From Comamonas suwonensis (GTDB lineage Bacteria > Pseudomonadota > Gammaproteobacteria > Burkholderiales > Burkholderiaceae_C): a stretch of DNA of 64,000 nucleotides. Below, in pieces: positions 17,707 to 27,703 of the stretch; the stretch's first letter is position 1, and every line of letters starts with the position of its first letter. The stretch spans positions 124,001 to 188,000 of the forward strand of contig NZ_JABBCQ020000008.1 of NCBI RefSeq assembly GCF_012844455.2. Reading direction: 5' to 3'. The notes under the pieces are model-generated. The model was not told where the DNA came from and did no database searches. It worked only from the letters and a program-made list of their open reading frames with translations. The position numbers and the translations under genes are program-made.

Positions 17707-17889
17707 ATGGCTGTTCAGCAAAACAAGAAGTCTCCCTCCAAGCGCGGCATGCACCGTTCGCACAACGCACTGAATGTGCCAGGAATCGCTGTTGAAGCGA
17801 CTACTGGTGAAACTCACCTGCGTCACCACATCAGCCCTACCGGCGTGTACCGTGGCCGCCAAGTGCTGAAGAACAAGTCTGAAGCCTAA
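17707..17889 (+). CDS. rpmF: 50S ribosomal protein L32
   Basis: 60 residues, the usual length. [20 protein letters not shown] is the typical L32 N-terminus; the C-terminal half has [18 protein letters not shown]. The zinc-ligand Cys residues of some L32 paralogues are absent, so this is the Zn-independent type. CACAGGAG 6 bases before ATG 17707 is a strong ribosome binding site. A terminator follows at 17908, so plsX probably depends on read-through or its own promoter. Confidence 0.97.
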   Translation: MAVQQNKKSPSKRGMHRSHNALNVPGIAVEATTGETHLRHHISPTGVYRGRQVLKNKSEA

Positions 17890-17907
17890 GCGACGACTGC
17901 ATTCGCA

Positions 17908-17946
17908 AAGCCCGTTGCTACATTATTTGTAGCAACGGGCTTTTGT
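17908..17946 (+). terminator. Terminator or attenuator between rpmF and plsX
   Basis: AAAGCCCGTTGCTAC, loop ATTATTT, GTAGCAACGGGCTTTTGTTTTT: a 14-bp stem with a T-rich tail, 20 bases after the rpmF stop. Its position inside the usual rpmF-plsX-fabH operon suggests partial termination separating ribosomal from lipid gene levels. Confidence 0.85.
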
Positions 17947-18085
17947 TTTTCGAGGAGATATTTACAAAATCAGCCTTGTTGCACCGTGTCGCACAATGAT
18001 CAAGCTGTTTTTGTAAATAACTCCTGCTCGGGTCCTGGACCCTACAACCTCTTACCCCAAGCCCCGATGGGCTTATCAGTCGCCC

Positions 18086-19126
18086 ATGATTACTTTGGCT
18101 GTTGACTGCATGGGGGGCGATCATGGCCCCCGCGTCACGCTGGCTGCGTGTCGTCAGTTTCTGAATACTCACCCTGATGCCCACCTGCTGCTGGTAGGTA
18201 AGGTGGAAGAGCTGAAAAATTTCAAGCATGAACGTGTCACCATCGTTCCTGCTACTGAAGTAGTGCGAATGGATGACCCTGTGGAAGTGGCTCTGCGCAA
18301 GAAAAAGGATTCGTCCATGCGCGTGACCGTTCAGCAGGTCAAGGAAGGTGCTGCTCAGGCGGCTGTTTCTGCGGGCAATACTGGTGCATTGATGGCTATC
18401 TCCCGCTATGTCCTCAAAACCCTTGATGGCATTGACCGGCCTGCGATTGCCTCTGGCTTGCCTAATTCCACCGGTGGCGAAACCACCATGCTGGACTTGG
18501 GGGCCAATGTGGATTGCTCGGCAGAGCATTTGCTGCAGTTTGCCGTCATGGGCTCAGCGCTGGTTTCGGCCCTCAAAAATACGGATGCGCCTAGCGTGGG
18601 CCTGCTCAATGTTGGTGAAGAACTGATCAAGGGTAGCGAAGTCATCAAGCGCGCCGGCGAGCTGCTGCGGGCGGCGGGCGAGGCTGGTAACTTGAACTTC
18701 TACGGCAACGTGGAAGGCAACGACACCTTTAAGGGTGTGGTGGACATTGTGGTTTGCGACGGTTTTGTTGGTAATGTTTCTCTCAAGACGACCGAGGGCG
18801 TGGCTTCCATGATCTCGGGCCTTTTGAAGGCTGAATTCAAACGCAACATTTTTACGAAACTTGCGGCTGTTATCTCTTATCCGGTGCTATCTGCACTGAT
18901 GAAGCGCGTGGATCATCGCCGCTACAACGGCGCGGCCTTGCTGGGCTTGCGGGGTCTGGTCTTCAAGAGCCACGGTTCTGCTGACGTGATGGCTTTCGAG
19001 TTCGCTCTGAAGCGCGCGTATGATGCAGCAAAAAACAACCTGCTTGACCGTGTCCGTAGCCGTATCGCTGCCGCAGCGCCTTTGTTGCTGGCCGCCCATA
19101 CGGAACCTGGAAATTCGACGCCCTGA
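18086..19126 (+). CDS. plsX: Phosphate acyltransferase PlsX
   Basis: Converts acyl-ACP and phosphate to acyl-phosphate, the first step of bacterial phosphatidic acid synthesis with PlsY. The 346 residues start [18 protein letters not shown], with the glycine-rich [14 protein letters not shown], the conserved [16 protein letters not shown] and the C-terminal [22 protein letters not shown]. Length and motifs match the family. It heads plsX-fabH-fabD-fabG-acpP-fabF and ends 8 bases before fabH. Confidence 0.97.
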   Translation: MITLAVDCMGGDHGPRVTLAACRQFLNTHPDAHLLLVGKVEELKNFKHERVTIVPATEVVRMDDPVEVALRKKKDSSMRVTVQQVKEGAAQAAVSAGNTGALMAISRYVLKTLDGIDRPAIASGLPNSTGGETTMLDLGANVDCSAEHLLQFAVMGSALVSALKNTDAPSVGLLNVGEELIKGSEVIKRAGELLRAAGEAGNLNFYGNVEGNDTFKGVVDIVVCDGFVGNVSLKTTEGVASMISGLLKAEFKRNIFTKLAAVISYPVLSALMKRVDHRRYNGAALLGLRGLVFKSHGSADVMAFEFALKRAYDAAKNNLLDRVRSRIAAAAPLLLAAHTEPGNSTP

Positions 19127-19134
19127 TAGAAGAC

Positions 19135-20115
19135 ATGAGACGCTACGCACGCATCACTGGCACTGGCAGTTACCTGCCTCCCCGACGCCTGACTAATAAC
19201 GACCTTGCGGCCGAACTGGCTCAGCGCGGTCTTGAAACCTCGGATGAGTGGATCGTTGAGCGCACTGGTATCCGTGCGCGCCACTTTGCTGCGCCTGATG
19301 TGGCCAGCAGTGACCTGGCTCTGGAAGCCAGCCGCAAAGCGATCGAGGCGGCTGGCCTCGCAGCCCAGGATATTGACCTGATTATTGTTGCCACCTCCAC
19401 GCCGGACATGGTGTTTCCCTCGACCGCAGCCATCTTGCAAAACAAGTTGGGCATTACCAATGGCTGTCCGGCCTTTGATGTGCAGGCGGTCTGCAGCGGC
19501 TTTGTCTATGCGCTGACGGTGGCTGATTCCATGATTCAGTCGGGCGCGGCCAAGCGCGTGCTGGTCGTCGGTTCTGAGGTTTTTAGTCGCATTCTGGATT
19601 TCAACGACCGCACGACCTGTGTGCTGTTTGGCGATGGTGCCGGTGCTGTGGTGCTGGAGGCTTCTGATGAGCCTGGCATTCTGGCAACCGAGCTGCACGC
19701 CGACGGCAGCCATGTTGGCATTCTTTGCGTGCCCGGACATGTGTCTGGCGGCAATGTGCTGGGTGACCCTGTCCTCAAGATGGATGGCCAGGCAGTCTTC
19801 AAATTGGCAGTGAGTGTGCTGGATAAGGCTGCGCGCTCTGCACTGGAGAAGGCGGGCCTTACGGATGCTGATATAGATTGGCTGATTCCTCATCAGGCCA
19901 ATATCCGCATCATGCAAAGTACAGCGCGCAAGCTCAAGCTTTCCATGGATAAGGTGGTTGTCACTGTCGATCAGCATGGCAACACCTCGGCGGCCTCGAT
20001 TCCGCTGGCACTGGATCATGGCGTTCGCAACGGTCAGGTCAAAAAAGGCCAGACCGTATTGCTCGAAGGCGTGGGCGGTGGCTTCACCTGGGGTGCAGTG
20101 CTCGTCAAGATGTAG
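19135..20115 (+). CDS. fabH: 3-oxoacyl-ACP synthase III
   Basis: Starts fatty-acid chains by condensing acetyl-CoA with malonyl-ACP. The catalytic triad is visible: Cys120 in [10 protein letters not shown], His in [10 protein letters not shown] and Asn in HGNTSAAS. The C-terminal [15 protein letters not shown] is typical. 326 residues, the usual size. Followed by fabD after 51 bases. Confidence 0.97.
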   Translation: MRRYARITGTGSYLPPRRLTNNDLAAELAQRGLETSDEWIVERTGIRARHFAAPDVASSDLALEASRKAIEAAGLAAQDIDLIIVATSTPDMVFPSTAAILQNKLGITNGCPAFDVQAVCSGFVYALTVADSMIQSGAAKRVLVVGSEVFSRILDFNDRTTCVLFGDGAGAVVLEASDEPGILATELHADGSHVGILCVPGHVSGGNVLGDPVLKMDGQAVFKLAVSVLDKAARSALEKAGLTDADIDWLIPHQANIRIMQSTARKLKLSMDKVVVTVDQHGNTSAASIPLALDHGVRNGQVKKGQTVLLEGVGGGFTWGAVLVKM

Positions 20116-20166
20116 CGCTCAGTGCAAGCTAGGTAAGCGTTTGAGGCAAATTTAATACTAAGAAAT

Positions 20167-21111
20167 ATGAAGAAATTCGCATTTGTATTTCCCGGTCAGG
20201 GTTCGCAGTCCGTTGGCATGCTGGACGGCTGGGCTGATCATCCCGTGGTCGCACAAACCGTGGCTGAAGCCTCTGAGGCGCTGGGTGAGAATGTCGGTCA
20301 ACTGATCAAGGAAGGCCCCAAGGAAGCCCTTGCTCTGACTACCAACACCCAGCCCGTGATGCTGGTGGCTGGTGTGGCTGCTTGGCGTGTCTGGCAGGCG
20401 GAAGGCGGTGCGCTGCCTGATGCGGTGGCAGGTCACTCTCTGGGTGAGTACTCGGCATTGGTTGCTTCCGGCGTTCTGACGCTGGCTCAGGCGACACCTC
20501 TGGTGCGCCTGCGCGCTGCAGCCATGCAAGATGCCGTGCCTGTGGGGACGGGTGGCATGGCTGCTGTGTTGGGTATGGATGCGCTCAAGGTGCAAGCCAT
20601 CTGCGCTGAAGTGACTGCCCAGCTGGGCGGTGCTGAAGTGGTGGAAGCCGTGAATTTCAACGACCCATCGCAAACCGTGATCGCTGGCAGCAAGCTGGCC
20701 GTTGAGAAGGCCTGTGAGGCGGTGAAGGCGGCGGGTGCCAAACGGGCTCTGCCGCTGCCTGTATCGGCACCTTTCCACTCCAGCCTGATGAAGCCTGCGG
20801 CCGAAAAGCTCAAGGCTGCGCTGGCGGATCTGAGCTTTGCTGCGCCCCAGATTCCGGTTATCAACAATATTGACGTGACCGTCCAAACGGATGCTGATGC
20901 GATTCGCGATGCGTTGTATCGTCAGGCATTTGGTCCCGTGCGCTGGGTGGAGTGCGTACAGGCCATCAAGGCCCGTGGCGTGAGTCATCTGGTGGAATGC
21001 GGTCCCGGCAAGGTGCTGATGGGCCTGACCAAACGAATTGACGCGGACCTGACGGGTGCCGCACTGTATGACCCAGCCACTCTGGCTGACGTGAAAGAAT
21101 TGCTCGCATGA
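20167..21111 (+). CDS. fabD: Malonyl-CoA:ACP transacylase
   Basis: Loads malonate onto acyl carrier protein. The N-terminus KFAFVFPGQGSQSVGML contains the FPGQGSQ motif, and the nucleophilic Ser91 is in the GHSLGEYSAL elbow. The His is in PVSAPFHSSLM, and VECGPGKVLMGL closes the domain. 314 residues. The stop codon overlaps the fabG start (ATGA at 21108), indicating translational coupling. Confidence 0.97.
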   Translation: MKKFAFVFPGQGSQSVGMLDGWADHPVVAQTVAEASEALGENVGQLIKEGPKEALALTTNTQPVMLVAGVAAWRVWQAEGGALPDAVAGHSLGEYSALVASGVLTLAQATPLVRLRAAAMQDAVPVGTGGMAAVLGMDALKVQAICAEVTAQLGGAEVVEAVNFNDPSQTVIAGSKLAVEKACEAVKAAGAKRALPLPVSAPFHSSLMKPAAEKLKAALADLSFAAPQIPVINNIDVTVQTDADAIRDALYRQAFGPVRWVECVQAIKARGVSHLVECGPGKVLMGLTKRIDADLTGAALYDPATLADVKELLA

Positions 21112-21851
21112 CTGATAACCAGACCAAGCCCCAGGTTGCCCTGGTGACCGGTGCCACCCGTGGCATTGGCGCTGCCATCGCACAAGAGCTGGCCTCCAAG
21201 GGCTATCAAGTGATCGGCACGGCGACTTCTGATGCCGGTGCTGAAAAAATTACGCAGGCTTTGTCTGCCTTTGGCGGCCGTGGCGTGATGCTGAATGTGA
21301 CCGACGGTGCTGCCGTGGACGCGCTGATCGACTCCATCGTGAAAAACGATGGCGGCTTGCATGTACTGGTCAATAACGCCGGTATTACCCGCGACACCTT
21401 GGCCATGCGCATGAAGGATGACGACTGGGATGCCGTGATTGACACCAATCTGAAGGCCGTTTTCCGAGTCAGCCGTGCGGCTATTCGTCCCATGATGAAG
21501 CAACGTTTTGGCCGCATTATCAGCATCACCAGCGTGGTTGGTGCATCGGGTAATGCGGGTCAGGTCAACTACGCTGCAGCCAAGGCTGGCGTGGCTGGTA
21601 TGACGCGTGCTTTGGCCAAGGAATTGGGCAGCCGCGGCATCACCGCAAACTGCGTGGCTCCGGGCTTTATTGCCACCGATATGACGGCAGACCTGCCAGA
21701 GGCGCAGAAGGCTGCGCTGAAGGCGCAGATCGCCATGGGTGACCTGGGCCAGCCCAGCGACATTGCACATGCCGTGGCCTACTTGGCTTCGACTGGTGCA
21801 GGCTATGTGACGGGGCAGGAATTGCACGTCAACGGTGGCATGTACATGTAA
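21108..21851 (+). CDS. fabG: 3-oxoacyl-ACP reductase
   Basis: NADPH-dependent short-chain dehydrogenase for the first reduction of each elongation cycle. The Rossmann motif is TGATRGIGAAIA, then the NNAG motif (LVNNAGITRD), the catalytic Ser in SITSVVGASGNAG and the Tyr-x-x-x-Lys in NYAAAKAGV. 247 residues, ending VNGGMYM as expected for FabG. Confidence 0.97.
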   Translation: MTDNQTKPQVALVTGATRGIGAAIAQELASKGYQVIGTATSDAGAEKITQALSAFGGRGVMLNVTDGAAVDALIDSIVKNDGGLHVLVNNAGITRDTLAMRMKDDDWDAVIDTNLKAVFRVSRAAIRPMMKQRFGRIISITSVVGASGNAGQVNYAAAKAGVAGMTRALAKELGSRGITANCVAPGFIATDMTADLPEAQKAALKAQIAMGDLGQPSDIAHAVAYLASTGAGYVTGQELHVNGGMYM

Positions 21852-22250
<399 letters not shown>

Positions 22251-22287
22251 GGGTCTTTTTTCAGCGATCAGTTAAAGGTTTGAACGC

Positions 22288-23535
22288 ATGAGCCGTCGTC
22301 GCGTTGTCGTGACCGGTCTAGGTTGCATTTCCCCCGTGGGTAACACGGTGGGAGAAGCTTGGGCCAATGTATTGGCCGGCCAGTCCGGTATTGATCTCAT
22401 TACCAAGTTCGATACGTCGAACTTCTCCTGCAAGATTGCGGGTGAGGTCAAGGGATTTGATGTGGAGAAGTACATGAGCGCGAAAGATGCGCGCACCATG
22501 GACAGCTTCATTCATTACGGTATCGCGGCTGCGGAGCAAGCCGTTTTAGACGCGGGCCTGCCTACGGGTGAAGCCCTGTCCGAAGACCTGGCCACACGCA
22601 TTGCTTGCGTGATCGGCTCGGGTATCGGAGGTCTGCCGCTGATCGAGAACACTCACGCAGAACTGGCTGCGCGTGGCCCTCGCCGCGTTACGCCGTTCTT
22701 CGTGCCTGCTTCCATCATCAATATGGTGGCAGGGCATGTGTCCATGCGATTTGGCTTCAAGGGGCCGAATCTGTCGATCGTGACAGCCTGCACAACAGGT
22801 CTGCACTGCATCGGCGAAGGCGGACGCATGATTGAATACGGCGATGCTGACATCGTCGTGGCTGGTGGCACGGAAGCGACTGTGTCGCCTCTGGGTGTCG
22901 GTGGCTTTGCGGCCATGCGTGCGCTTTCTACGCGCAACGACGACCCCAAGGCTGCCTCGCGCCCCTGGGACAAGGACCGCGATGGCTTTGTTCTCGGCGA
23001 AGGTGCCGGTGTGCTGGTGCTCGAAGAGTACGAACACGCCAAGGCCCGTGGTGCCAAGATTTACGCGGAGTTGTCTGGCTTTGGCATGAGTGCCGATGCG
23101 GGTCACATGACAGCTCCCAGCATGGACGGCCCCCGCCGAGCCATGCTCAACGCTTTGCGCAACGCGGGTGTGAACCAGGATCAGGTCAACTACCTGAATG
23201 CGCACGGCACATCGACCCCTCTGGGTGATACGAATGAGTCCAACGCCATCAAGGCGGCCATGGGCGAGTACGCTAAGAAGGGGCTGGTGGTCAGCTCGAC
23301 CAAGTCCATGACAGGTCACCTGCTGGGTGGTGCTGGCGGTATCGAGAGCGTGTTCACCGTGATGGCGCTGCACGATCAGAAGATTCCTCCGACCATCAAC
23401 CTGGACAACCAGGATCCCGAGTGCGATCTGGATTACTGCGCCAATACAGCGCGGGATGCCAAGCTGGAAGTGGCTGTGAAGAATAACTTTGGCTTTGGTG
23501 GTACCAACGGTACGTTGGTTTTCAAGCGTATCTAG
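22288..23535 (+). CDS. fabF: 3-oxoacyl-ACP synthase II
   Basis: Elongating condensing enzyme. The Cys-His-His triad is Cys168 in [11 protein letters not shown], His in [11 protein letters not shown] and His in [13 protein letters not shown]. 415 residues. The C-terminus [17 protein letters not shown] is the usual FabF ending. The 37 bases between acpP and fabF contain no terminator. Confidence 0.97.
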   Translation: MSRRRVVVTGLGCISPVGNTVGEAWANVLAGQSGIDLITKFDTSNFSCKIAGEVKGFDVEKYMSAKDARTMDSFIHYGIAAAEQAVLDAGLPTGEALSEDLATRIACVIGSGIGGLPLIENTHAELAARGPRRVTPFFVPASIINMVAGHVSMRFGFKGPNLSIVTACTTGLHCIGEGGRMIEYGDADIVVAGGTEATVSPLGVGGFAAMRALSTRNDDPKAASRPWDKDRDGFVLGEGAGVLVLEEYEHAKARGAKIYAELSGFGMSADAGHMTAPSMDGPRRAMLNALRNAGVNQDQVNYLNAHGTSTPLGDTNESNAIKAAMGEYAKKGLVVSSTKSMTGHLLGGAGGIESVFTVMALHDQKIPPTINLDNQDPECDLDYCANTARDAKLEVAVKNNFGFGGTNGTLVFKRI

Positions 23536-23578
23536 ACGACTCAATGTCGTGGTCGTTCTTGCGACTACACGACTGCAC

Positions 23579-23617
23579 AAGCCCGCACAGTTCATGCTTT
23601 GCGGGCTTTGTTGTTTC
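23579..23617 (+). terminator. Terminator of the fab operon
   Basis: AAGCCCGCA, loop CAGTTCATGCTT, TGCGGGCTTTGTTGTTT, 44 bases after the fabF stop. Confidence 0.8.
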
Positions 23618-23683
23618 TGACCTTGAGTTTGCTCGTGCTTTCCCTAGGCCAGACCGCTGCAGAGGTTTTGCACACTGCCAGGT

Positions 23684-24175
23684 ATGAATGCCCGCTACCA
23701 TGCACCTGCTGTTGCCTATGACTTTGCTCGCCCGGCTTGGCTGGGGTGGGCGCTGCTGCTGGTCTGGCTGGCATTACTGGCGGCCATGCTGGTCTGGTGT
23801 CTTCAGCCGCAGACTGGGTGGGGTAGAGGGTTGACCGCATGGATGGCTTTGTTTGCGCTGCTGCTGGCTGCTGGATTGCTGCGCAGCCAATGGCAAGGCT
23901 GGCCGCAGGGAAGGCTGCTCTGGGATGGTGAGCATTGGTCCATCGAGTCCAAGGCGCTGTCAGTGGCTGAGTCACAGCCCGTGCAGCTTCGCATAGGGCT
24001 GGATGGCGGCAGTTGGCTGTGGATGTGTATTTCAGATGTTTTAGTGCTCAAGCCTATGAGCAGCAAGCGTAAGGTGCTATGGCTTTTTATAAGCCAGCAG
24101 CACAGCCCTGTGCAATGGGGAGACTTGCGGCGTGCGGTATATTCATCAGTCGTGCCGCTGGCAGAGCAGGGTTAG
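23684..24175 (+). CDS. Two-TM membrane protein, YgfX/CptA-like architecture
   Basis: 163 residues with two hydrophobic segments (about 20-43 and 49-67), then a soluble part with GRLLWDGEHWSIES and an ending with SPVQWGDLRRAVYSSV. Two N-terminal helices, a W-rich beta domain and a terminal W-x-D-LRR motif resemble the YgfX/CptA family, but I cannot confirm homology. It sits immediately before rpoE (stop 38 bases before the rpoE start), so it may share a transcript with the sigma-E genes. ATG 23684 is the only good start. Confidence 0.7.
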   Translation: MNARYHAPAVAYDFARPAWLGWALLLVWLALLAAMLVWCLQPQTGWGRGLTAWMALFALLLAAGLLRSQWQGWPQGRLLWDGEHWSIESKALSVAESQPVQLRIGLDGGSWLWMCISDVLVLKPMSSKRKVLWLFISQQHSPVQWGDLRRAVYSSVVPLAEQG

Positions 24176-24213
24176 GCCCTTGCCGGTTATGGCAGCACGC
24201 CGCTTGGCACTTC

Positions 24214-24843
24214 ATGACACCTCCCGATTTCCCCACACCTTCTGCAGACAGTGATCTGGCGCTCGTTGAGCGAGCCAATGCTGGCGACACCAGGGCATTT
24301 GAACTGCTGGTCATCAAGTACCAGCGCCGCATCGAGCGACTGGTGGGGCGCATGGTCCGGGATGTGGACCTGGTGCCCGATATTGCGCAGGAAACCTTTA
24401 TCCGTGCCTACAAGGCCTTGCACCAGTTTCGGGGCGAAGCACAGTTCTACACCTGGCTGTACCGCATTGCCGTCAATACCGCCAAGAAGGCCTTGATGGA
24501 AATGCGCCGCTCGCCAGTGATCTCCGAGAGCGCGTTACACACTGGTAGTGACGATGATGAAACTTCTGTTCACAGACAGGAACTAATCACTCAGGAAACC
24601 CCGGAAACCGTGCTGGCGGCGCAAGAAATTGCACAAGCTGTCAATGCCGCCATGGATGCTTTGCCCGAGGATTTACGCCAGGCGGTTACGCTGCGCGAGA
24701 TTGAAGGGCTGAGTTACGAGGAAATCGCCCTGGCGATGGACTGTCCCATTGGTACGGTGCGCTCGCGCATCTTTCGGGCTCGTGAGGCGATTTCGGCAAG
24801 GGTCAAGCCCCTGCTGGAGCGCCAAGGTGGAAAGCGTTGGTAG
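24214..24843 (+). CDS. rpoE: RNA polymerase sigma-E factor (ECF)
   Basis: Extracytoplasmic function sigma factor for envelope stress. 209 residues from ATG 24214 (MTPPDFPTPS). Region 2 has AFELLVIKYQRRIERLVGRM, VPDIAQETFIRAYKAL and FYTWLYRIAVNTAKKAL; region 4 has LPEDLRQAVTLREIEGLSYEEIA and CPIGTVRSRIFRAREAI. The frame is open upstream, but the sequence before this ATG does not look like sigma factor. rseA follows at once. Confidence 0.96.
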   Translation: MTPPDFPTPSADSDLALVERANAGDTRAFELLVIKYQRRIERLVGRMVRDVDLVPDIAQETFIRAYKALHQFRGEAQFYTWLYRIAVNTAKKALMEMRRSPVISESALHTGSDDDETSVHRQELITQETPETVLAAQEIAQAVNAAMDALPEDLRQAVTLREIEGLSYEEIALAMDCPIGTVRSRIFRAREAISARVKPLLERQGGKRW

Positions 24844-24870
24844 TACATGCAAGATGAGCAGGTGAACTTC

Positions 24871-25638
24871 ATGAATGACGATCTGATCAAGCGCGAACAG
24901 CTCTCGGCCCTGGTGGATGGCGAAGCCTCTTCGTCCCATATTCAGGCTGTGCTTTCTTTTGCGGAAAGCGACGAAGGTCAGCAATCCTGGGGCATGTACC
25001 ACTTGATTGGCGATGTGCTGCGCTCCCCCGAGCTGGCCCATCACAGTCAGCATGACATTTTGAGCAGCGTGCGCGCCCATATGGCGAGCGAGCCAATGAG
25101 AGTGGTCCAGGGCATTCACCTGTCAGGTCTGACCTCTGATGGTCTGGAGCAAGTCACTGCGGCCGAGCAGCAAGGCAAGACGCAGGCCAAGGTGGTGAGC
25201 TTGCCTGCGCGCCAGGCGGCCAATGCCTCGGTCTTTCGCTGGAAGATGGCGGCGGGCTTTGCCTCCGTCGCTGCTGTTGCTGCGGTGGGCTGGGGCGTGA
25301 TGCTGGCAGGCTCTGGTGGCTTGAATGGCCATCAGGGCGATGCGCAACTGGCGGCAGCTAGCCCGAATGTAGTTCTCGCTTCCGCAGCCCCCGTGGCTCC
25401 AAATGGCTTGATGTCGGTCACTTCGACAGAGCCGGGTGTGGCCACTGCTCTGGATGCTGAAGCGCAGTCCTCGACAGCCGTCGCAGTTGCTGGCCCCAAT
25501 GGCCAGACTGTGATGTTGCGCGATTCGCGGCTGGATGAGCTGCTGGCCGCTCACCCTCAATACAGCAGCGCCCCCAATCTGCAGATGCCGGCCAGCTTTT
25601 TGCGCAATGCCAGCTTTGCGACCGCAACGCGCCATTGA
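24871..25638 (+). CDS. rseA: Anti-sigma-E factor RseA
   Basis: Membrane-bound inhibitor of RpoE. The cytoplasmic N-terminal domain begins REQLSALVDGEA and contains SWGMYHLIGDVLRSPEL, the RseA signature. One membrane segment lies at about residues 122-145 (MAAGFASVAAVAAVGWGVML), and the periplasmic part is Ala/Thr-rich. I choose ATG 24871 (MNDDLIKREQ) because it brings the domain to the N-terminus; ATG 24847, 3 bases after the rpoE stop, is also in frame. No rseB follows: the next gene is mucD. Confidence 0.92.
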   Translation: MNDDLIKREQLSALVDGEASSSHIQAVLSFAESDEGQQSWGMYHLIGDVLRSPELAHHSQHDILSSVRAHMASEPMRVVQGIHLSGLTSDGLEQVTAAEQQGKTQAKVVSLPARQAANASVFRWKMAAGFASVAAVAAVGWGVMLAGSGGLNGHQGDAQLAAASPNVVLASAAPVAPNGLMSVTSTEPGVATALDAEAQSSTAVAVAGPNGQTVMLRDSRLDELLAAHPQYSSAPNLQMPASFLRNASFATATRH

Positions 25639-25676
25639 AGCGAGCAATGTGCGCTTGATTTCAAGCCTTTTTGGCT

Positions 25677-25722
25677 TCAAGCTCAAGCAGGATATGCGTA
25701 AGCAGCTATTGATTTTGTGCGG
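25677..25722 (+). repeat. Degenerate repeat family 2 copy
   Basis: GCTCAAGCAG then GCGTAAGCAGCTATTGATTT resembles the right half of the palindromic family-2 elements. It lies in the rseA-mucD gap. Confidence 0.4.
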
Positions 25723-25797
25723 CTTGCCTGTAACTATGGAATATTCCACAGCCTCCTTCATGCCGCTAGGCGTTTGCGAGGGCTGATGGCTTTTGCT

Positions 25798-25832
25798 ACA
25801 AAGAGTGTTTGAATGGCACTCTTTGTCTTTTT
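25798..25832 (+). terminator. Terminator of the rpoE-rseA transcript
   Basis: A perfect 10-bp inverted repeat ACAAAGAGTG / CACTCTTTGT with a 9-base loop, followed by CTTTTTC. It isolates mucD from rpoE-rseA. Confidence 0.85.
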
Positions 25833-25895
25833 CATGGGTCTGAGATTTTGGTTTCAGGCCCGGTTCGTCAGACGACTTGAACAAGGATAACAACG

Positions 25896-27392
25896 ATGCG
25901 CACACCAGCCTGGATGACGCTCAAATCCCGTGTTTCGGCCACAGCACTGGCCAGCGCCCTGACAGTGGCCGCTGCGGCAGGGGCGGCCTTTTTACCCGTC
26001 TCTGCAGCGCATGCGCAAAGCGCTGCAGCGGTGCGAGGCCTGCCGGACTTTACGGATCTGGTCGACCAGGTCGGCCCTTCTGTCGTCAACATTCGTACGC
26101 TGGAGAAAGTCTCTAACAATGCTGGCGAAGCACTGGGCATGGATGAAGACATGCTGGAGTTCTTCCGCCGTTTTGGTCTGCCCGTGCCCAAAGCGCCAGG
26201 AGGGCGCGCTCCTAAGGGCGGACAGTCTGAAGAAGAACAGCCTCGCGGCGTAGGCTCGGGTTTTGTGCTCACGGCCGACGGCTATGTGATGACCAATGCT
26301 CACGTGGTCGAAGGCGCAGACGACGTGATCGTCACGCTGACCGATAAGCGGGAGTTCAAGGCAAAAATCGTGGGCTCCGACAAGCGCACCGATGTGGCCG
26401 TGGTCAAGATCGATGCCAAAAACCTGCCCGCCGTGAAGATTGGCGATGTGAGCAAGCTGCGCGTGGGCGAATGGGTCATGGCGATTGGCTCACCCTTCGG
26501 GCTGGAGAACTCGGTCACGGCCGGCATTGTCTCGGCCAAACAGCGCGACACGGGTGACTATCTGCCCTTTATTCAGACGGATGTGGCCATTAATCCCGGT
26601 AACTCGGGCGGCCCACTGATCAATATGCGTGGTGAGGTGGTGGGCATCAATAGCCAGATTTATTCGCGCTCCGGCGGTTTCATGGGGATCAGTTTTGCGA
26701 TTCCCGTGGATGAGGCCATTCGCGTCAGCGAGCAGTTGCGTACCAGCGGCAAAGTGACGCGTGGTCGTATTGGCGTGCAAATCGGTCCTGTGACCAAGGA
26801 GGTTGCTGAGTCCATTGGCCTTGGCAAGCCCGAAGGCGCACTGGTGTCGGCGGTTGAGCCTGACTCGCCATCTGCCAAGGCAGGGGTCGAGCCCGGTGAC
26901 GTGATTACCAAGTTCGATGGCAAGGCCATCGAAAAAGTGTCCGACCTGCCGCGCATGGTGGGCAATACCAAGCCCGGCACCAAGAGCACGATTACCGTGC
27001 TGCGCCGTGGCAAGCTCAAGGAATTGAGCATGGTGATTGCCGAAGTGCCCTCTGACGAAGCGGTCAAGACCAAGGCGGAAAGAGGTGGCAGCAAGACTCC
27101 GCAAGGCGTGCTGGAAAATAAATCTCTGGGCCTGAGCTTGAGCGAGCTGACGGCGGCGCAGAAGAAGGAACTCTCCGTCAAGGGCGGTGTGCGCGTGACG
27201 GCTGCGGTCGATGCTGCCGCCCGTGCAGGTCTGCGCGAAGGTGATGTCATCCTGCAGCTGGCCAATGCCGAAGTGACTGATCTCAAGAGCTTTGAGGCGG
27301 CCTGGGCCAAGGCGGACAAGTCCAAGCCCGTGAACGTGCTGGTGCGCCGAGGCGACTGGGCGCAGTACGTGCTGATTCGCCCCTCTAAATAA
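25896..27392 (+). CDS. mucD: Periplasmic serine endoprotease, Do/DegP family (MucD)
   Basis: Protein quality-control protease of the periplasm. N-terminal signal peptide (about 1-41, with ALTVAAAAGAAFLPVSAAHAQ). The trypsin-like triad is His in TNAHVVEGA, Asp in RTDVAVVKID and Ser in NPGNSGGPLIN. Two PDZ domains follow (about 290-385 and 410-495, with GALVSAVEPDSPSAKAGV and GLREGDVILQLAN). A proline/glycine loop (PKAPGGRAPKGGQSEEEQ) precedes the protease core. 498 residues. Placed after rpoE-rseA, so probably part of the sigma-E response. I use the name mucD because of this context; degP or degQ are alternatives. Confidence 0.95.
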   Translation: MRTPAWMTLKSRVSATALASALTVAAAAGAAFLPVSAAHAQSAAAVRGLPDFTDLVDQVGPSVVNIRTLEKVSNNAGEALGMDEDMLEFFRRFGLPVPKAPGGRAPKGGQSEEEQPRGVGSGFVLTADGYVMTNAHVVEGADDVIVTLTDKREFKAKIVGSDKRTDVAVVKIDAKNLPAVKIGDVSKLRVGEWVMAIGSPFGLENSVTAGIVSAKQRDTGDYLPFIQTDVAINPGNSGGPLINMRGEVVGINSQIYSRSGGFMGISFAIPVDEAIRVSEQLRTSGKVTRGRIGVQIGPVTKEVAESIGLGKPEGALVSAVEPDSPSAKAGVEPGDVITKFDGKAIEKVSDLPRMVGNTKPGTKSTITVLRRGKLKELSMVIAEVPSDEAVKTKAERGGSKTPQGVLENKSLGLSLSELTAAQKKELSVKGGVRVTAAVDAAARAGLREGDVILQLANAEVTDLKSFEAAWAKADKSKPVNVLVRRGDWAQYVLIRPSK

Positions 27393-27691
27393 GAGCACCC
27401 AAAAGCAGCAGGTCTGGCTGTCATTTCATGATCTGGAATGGTGGCAAGACCTGCACCTGCAAGTGTCCCTATGCCATTGGGTAGAATCCATGCCAAATGC
27501 ATGGTGGTTGGACGCAAAAAACTGCGCTGATAAGCGGTTTCTAAGCGGTGCAGAAGCCCTTGCAATCTCCGGCTGCTAAAAGGTGATCGGCGTTTTCTGA
27601 ATTGTGAATAAACTGTTAGTAAATGAAGTTGAAAATCACAAACCGAAAATTGTCAAGCCTTGCTGGGTCTTGGTTTGCGGCCAGTTTTGCC
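27393..27691 (+). other. mucD-lepA intergenic region, 5' part
   Basis: About 300 bases without a credible gene. AT-rich in the second half (27590-27660). It includes a short palindrome CCATGCCAAATGCATGG near 27488. It leads into the promoter and small-RNA candidate below. Confidence 0.4.
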
Positions 27692-27697
27692 TACAAT
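27669..27697 (+). promoter_or_regulatory. Predicted sigma-70 promoter upstream of lepA
   Basis: TTGGTT, a 16-base spacer and TACAAT at 27692-27697 give a plausible sigma-70 promoter with start near 27704. The downstream terminator means the first product would be a short RNA, with lepA reached by read-through. Confidence 0.5.
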
Positions 27698-27703
27698 GAA
27701 GTC

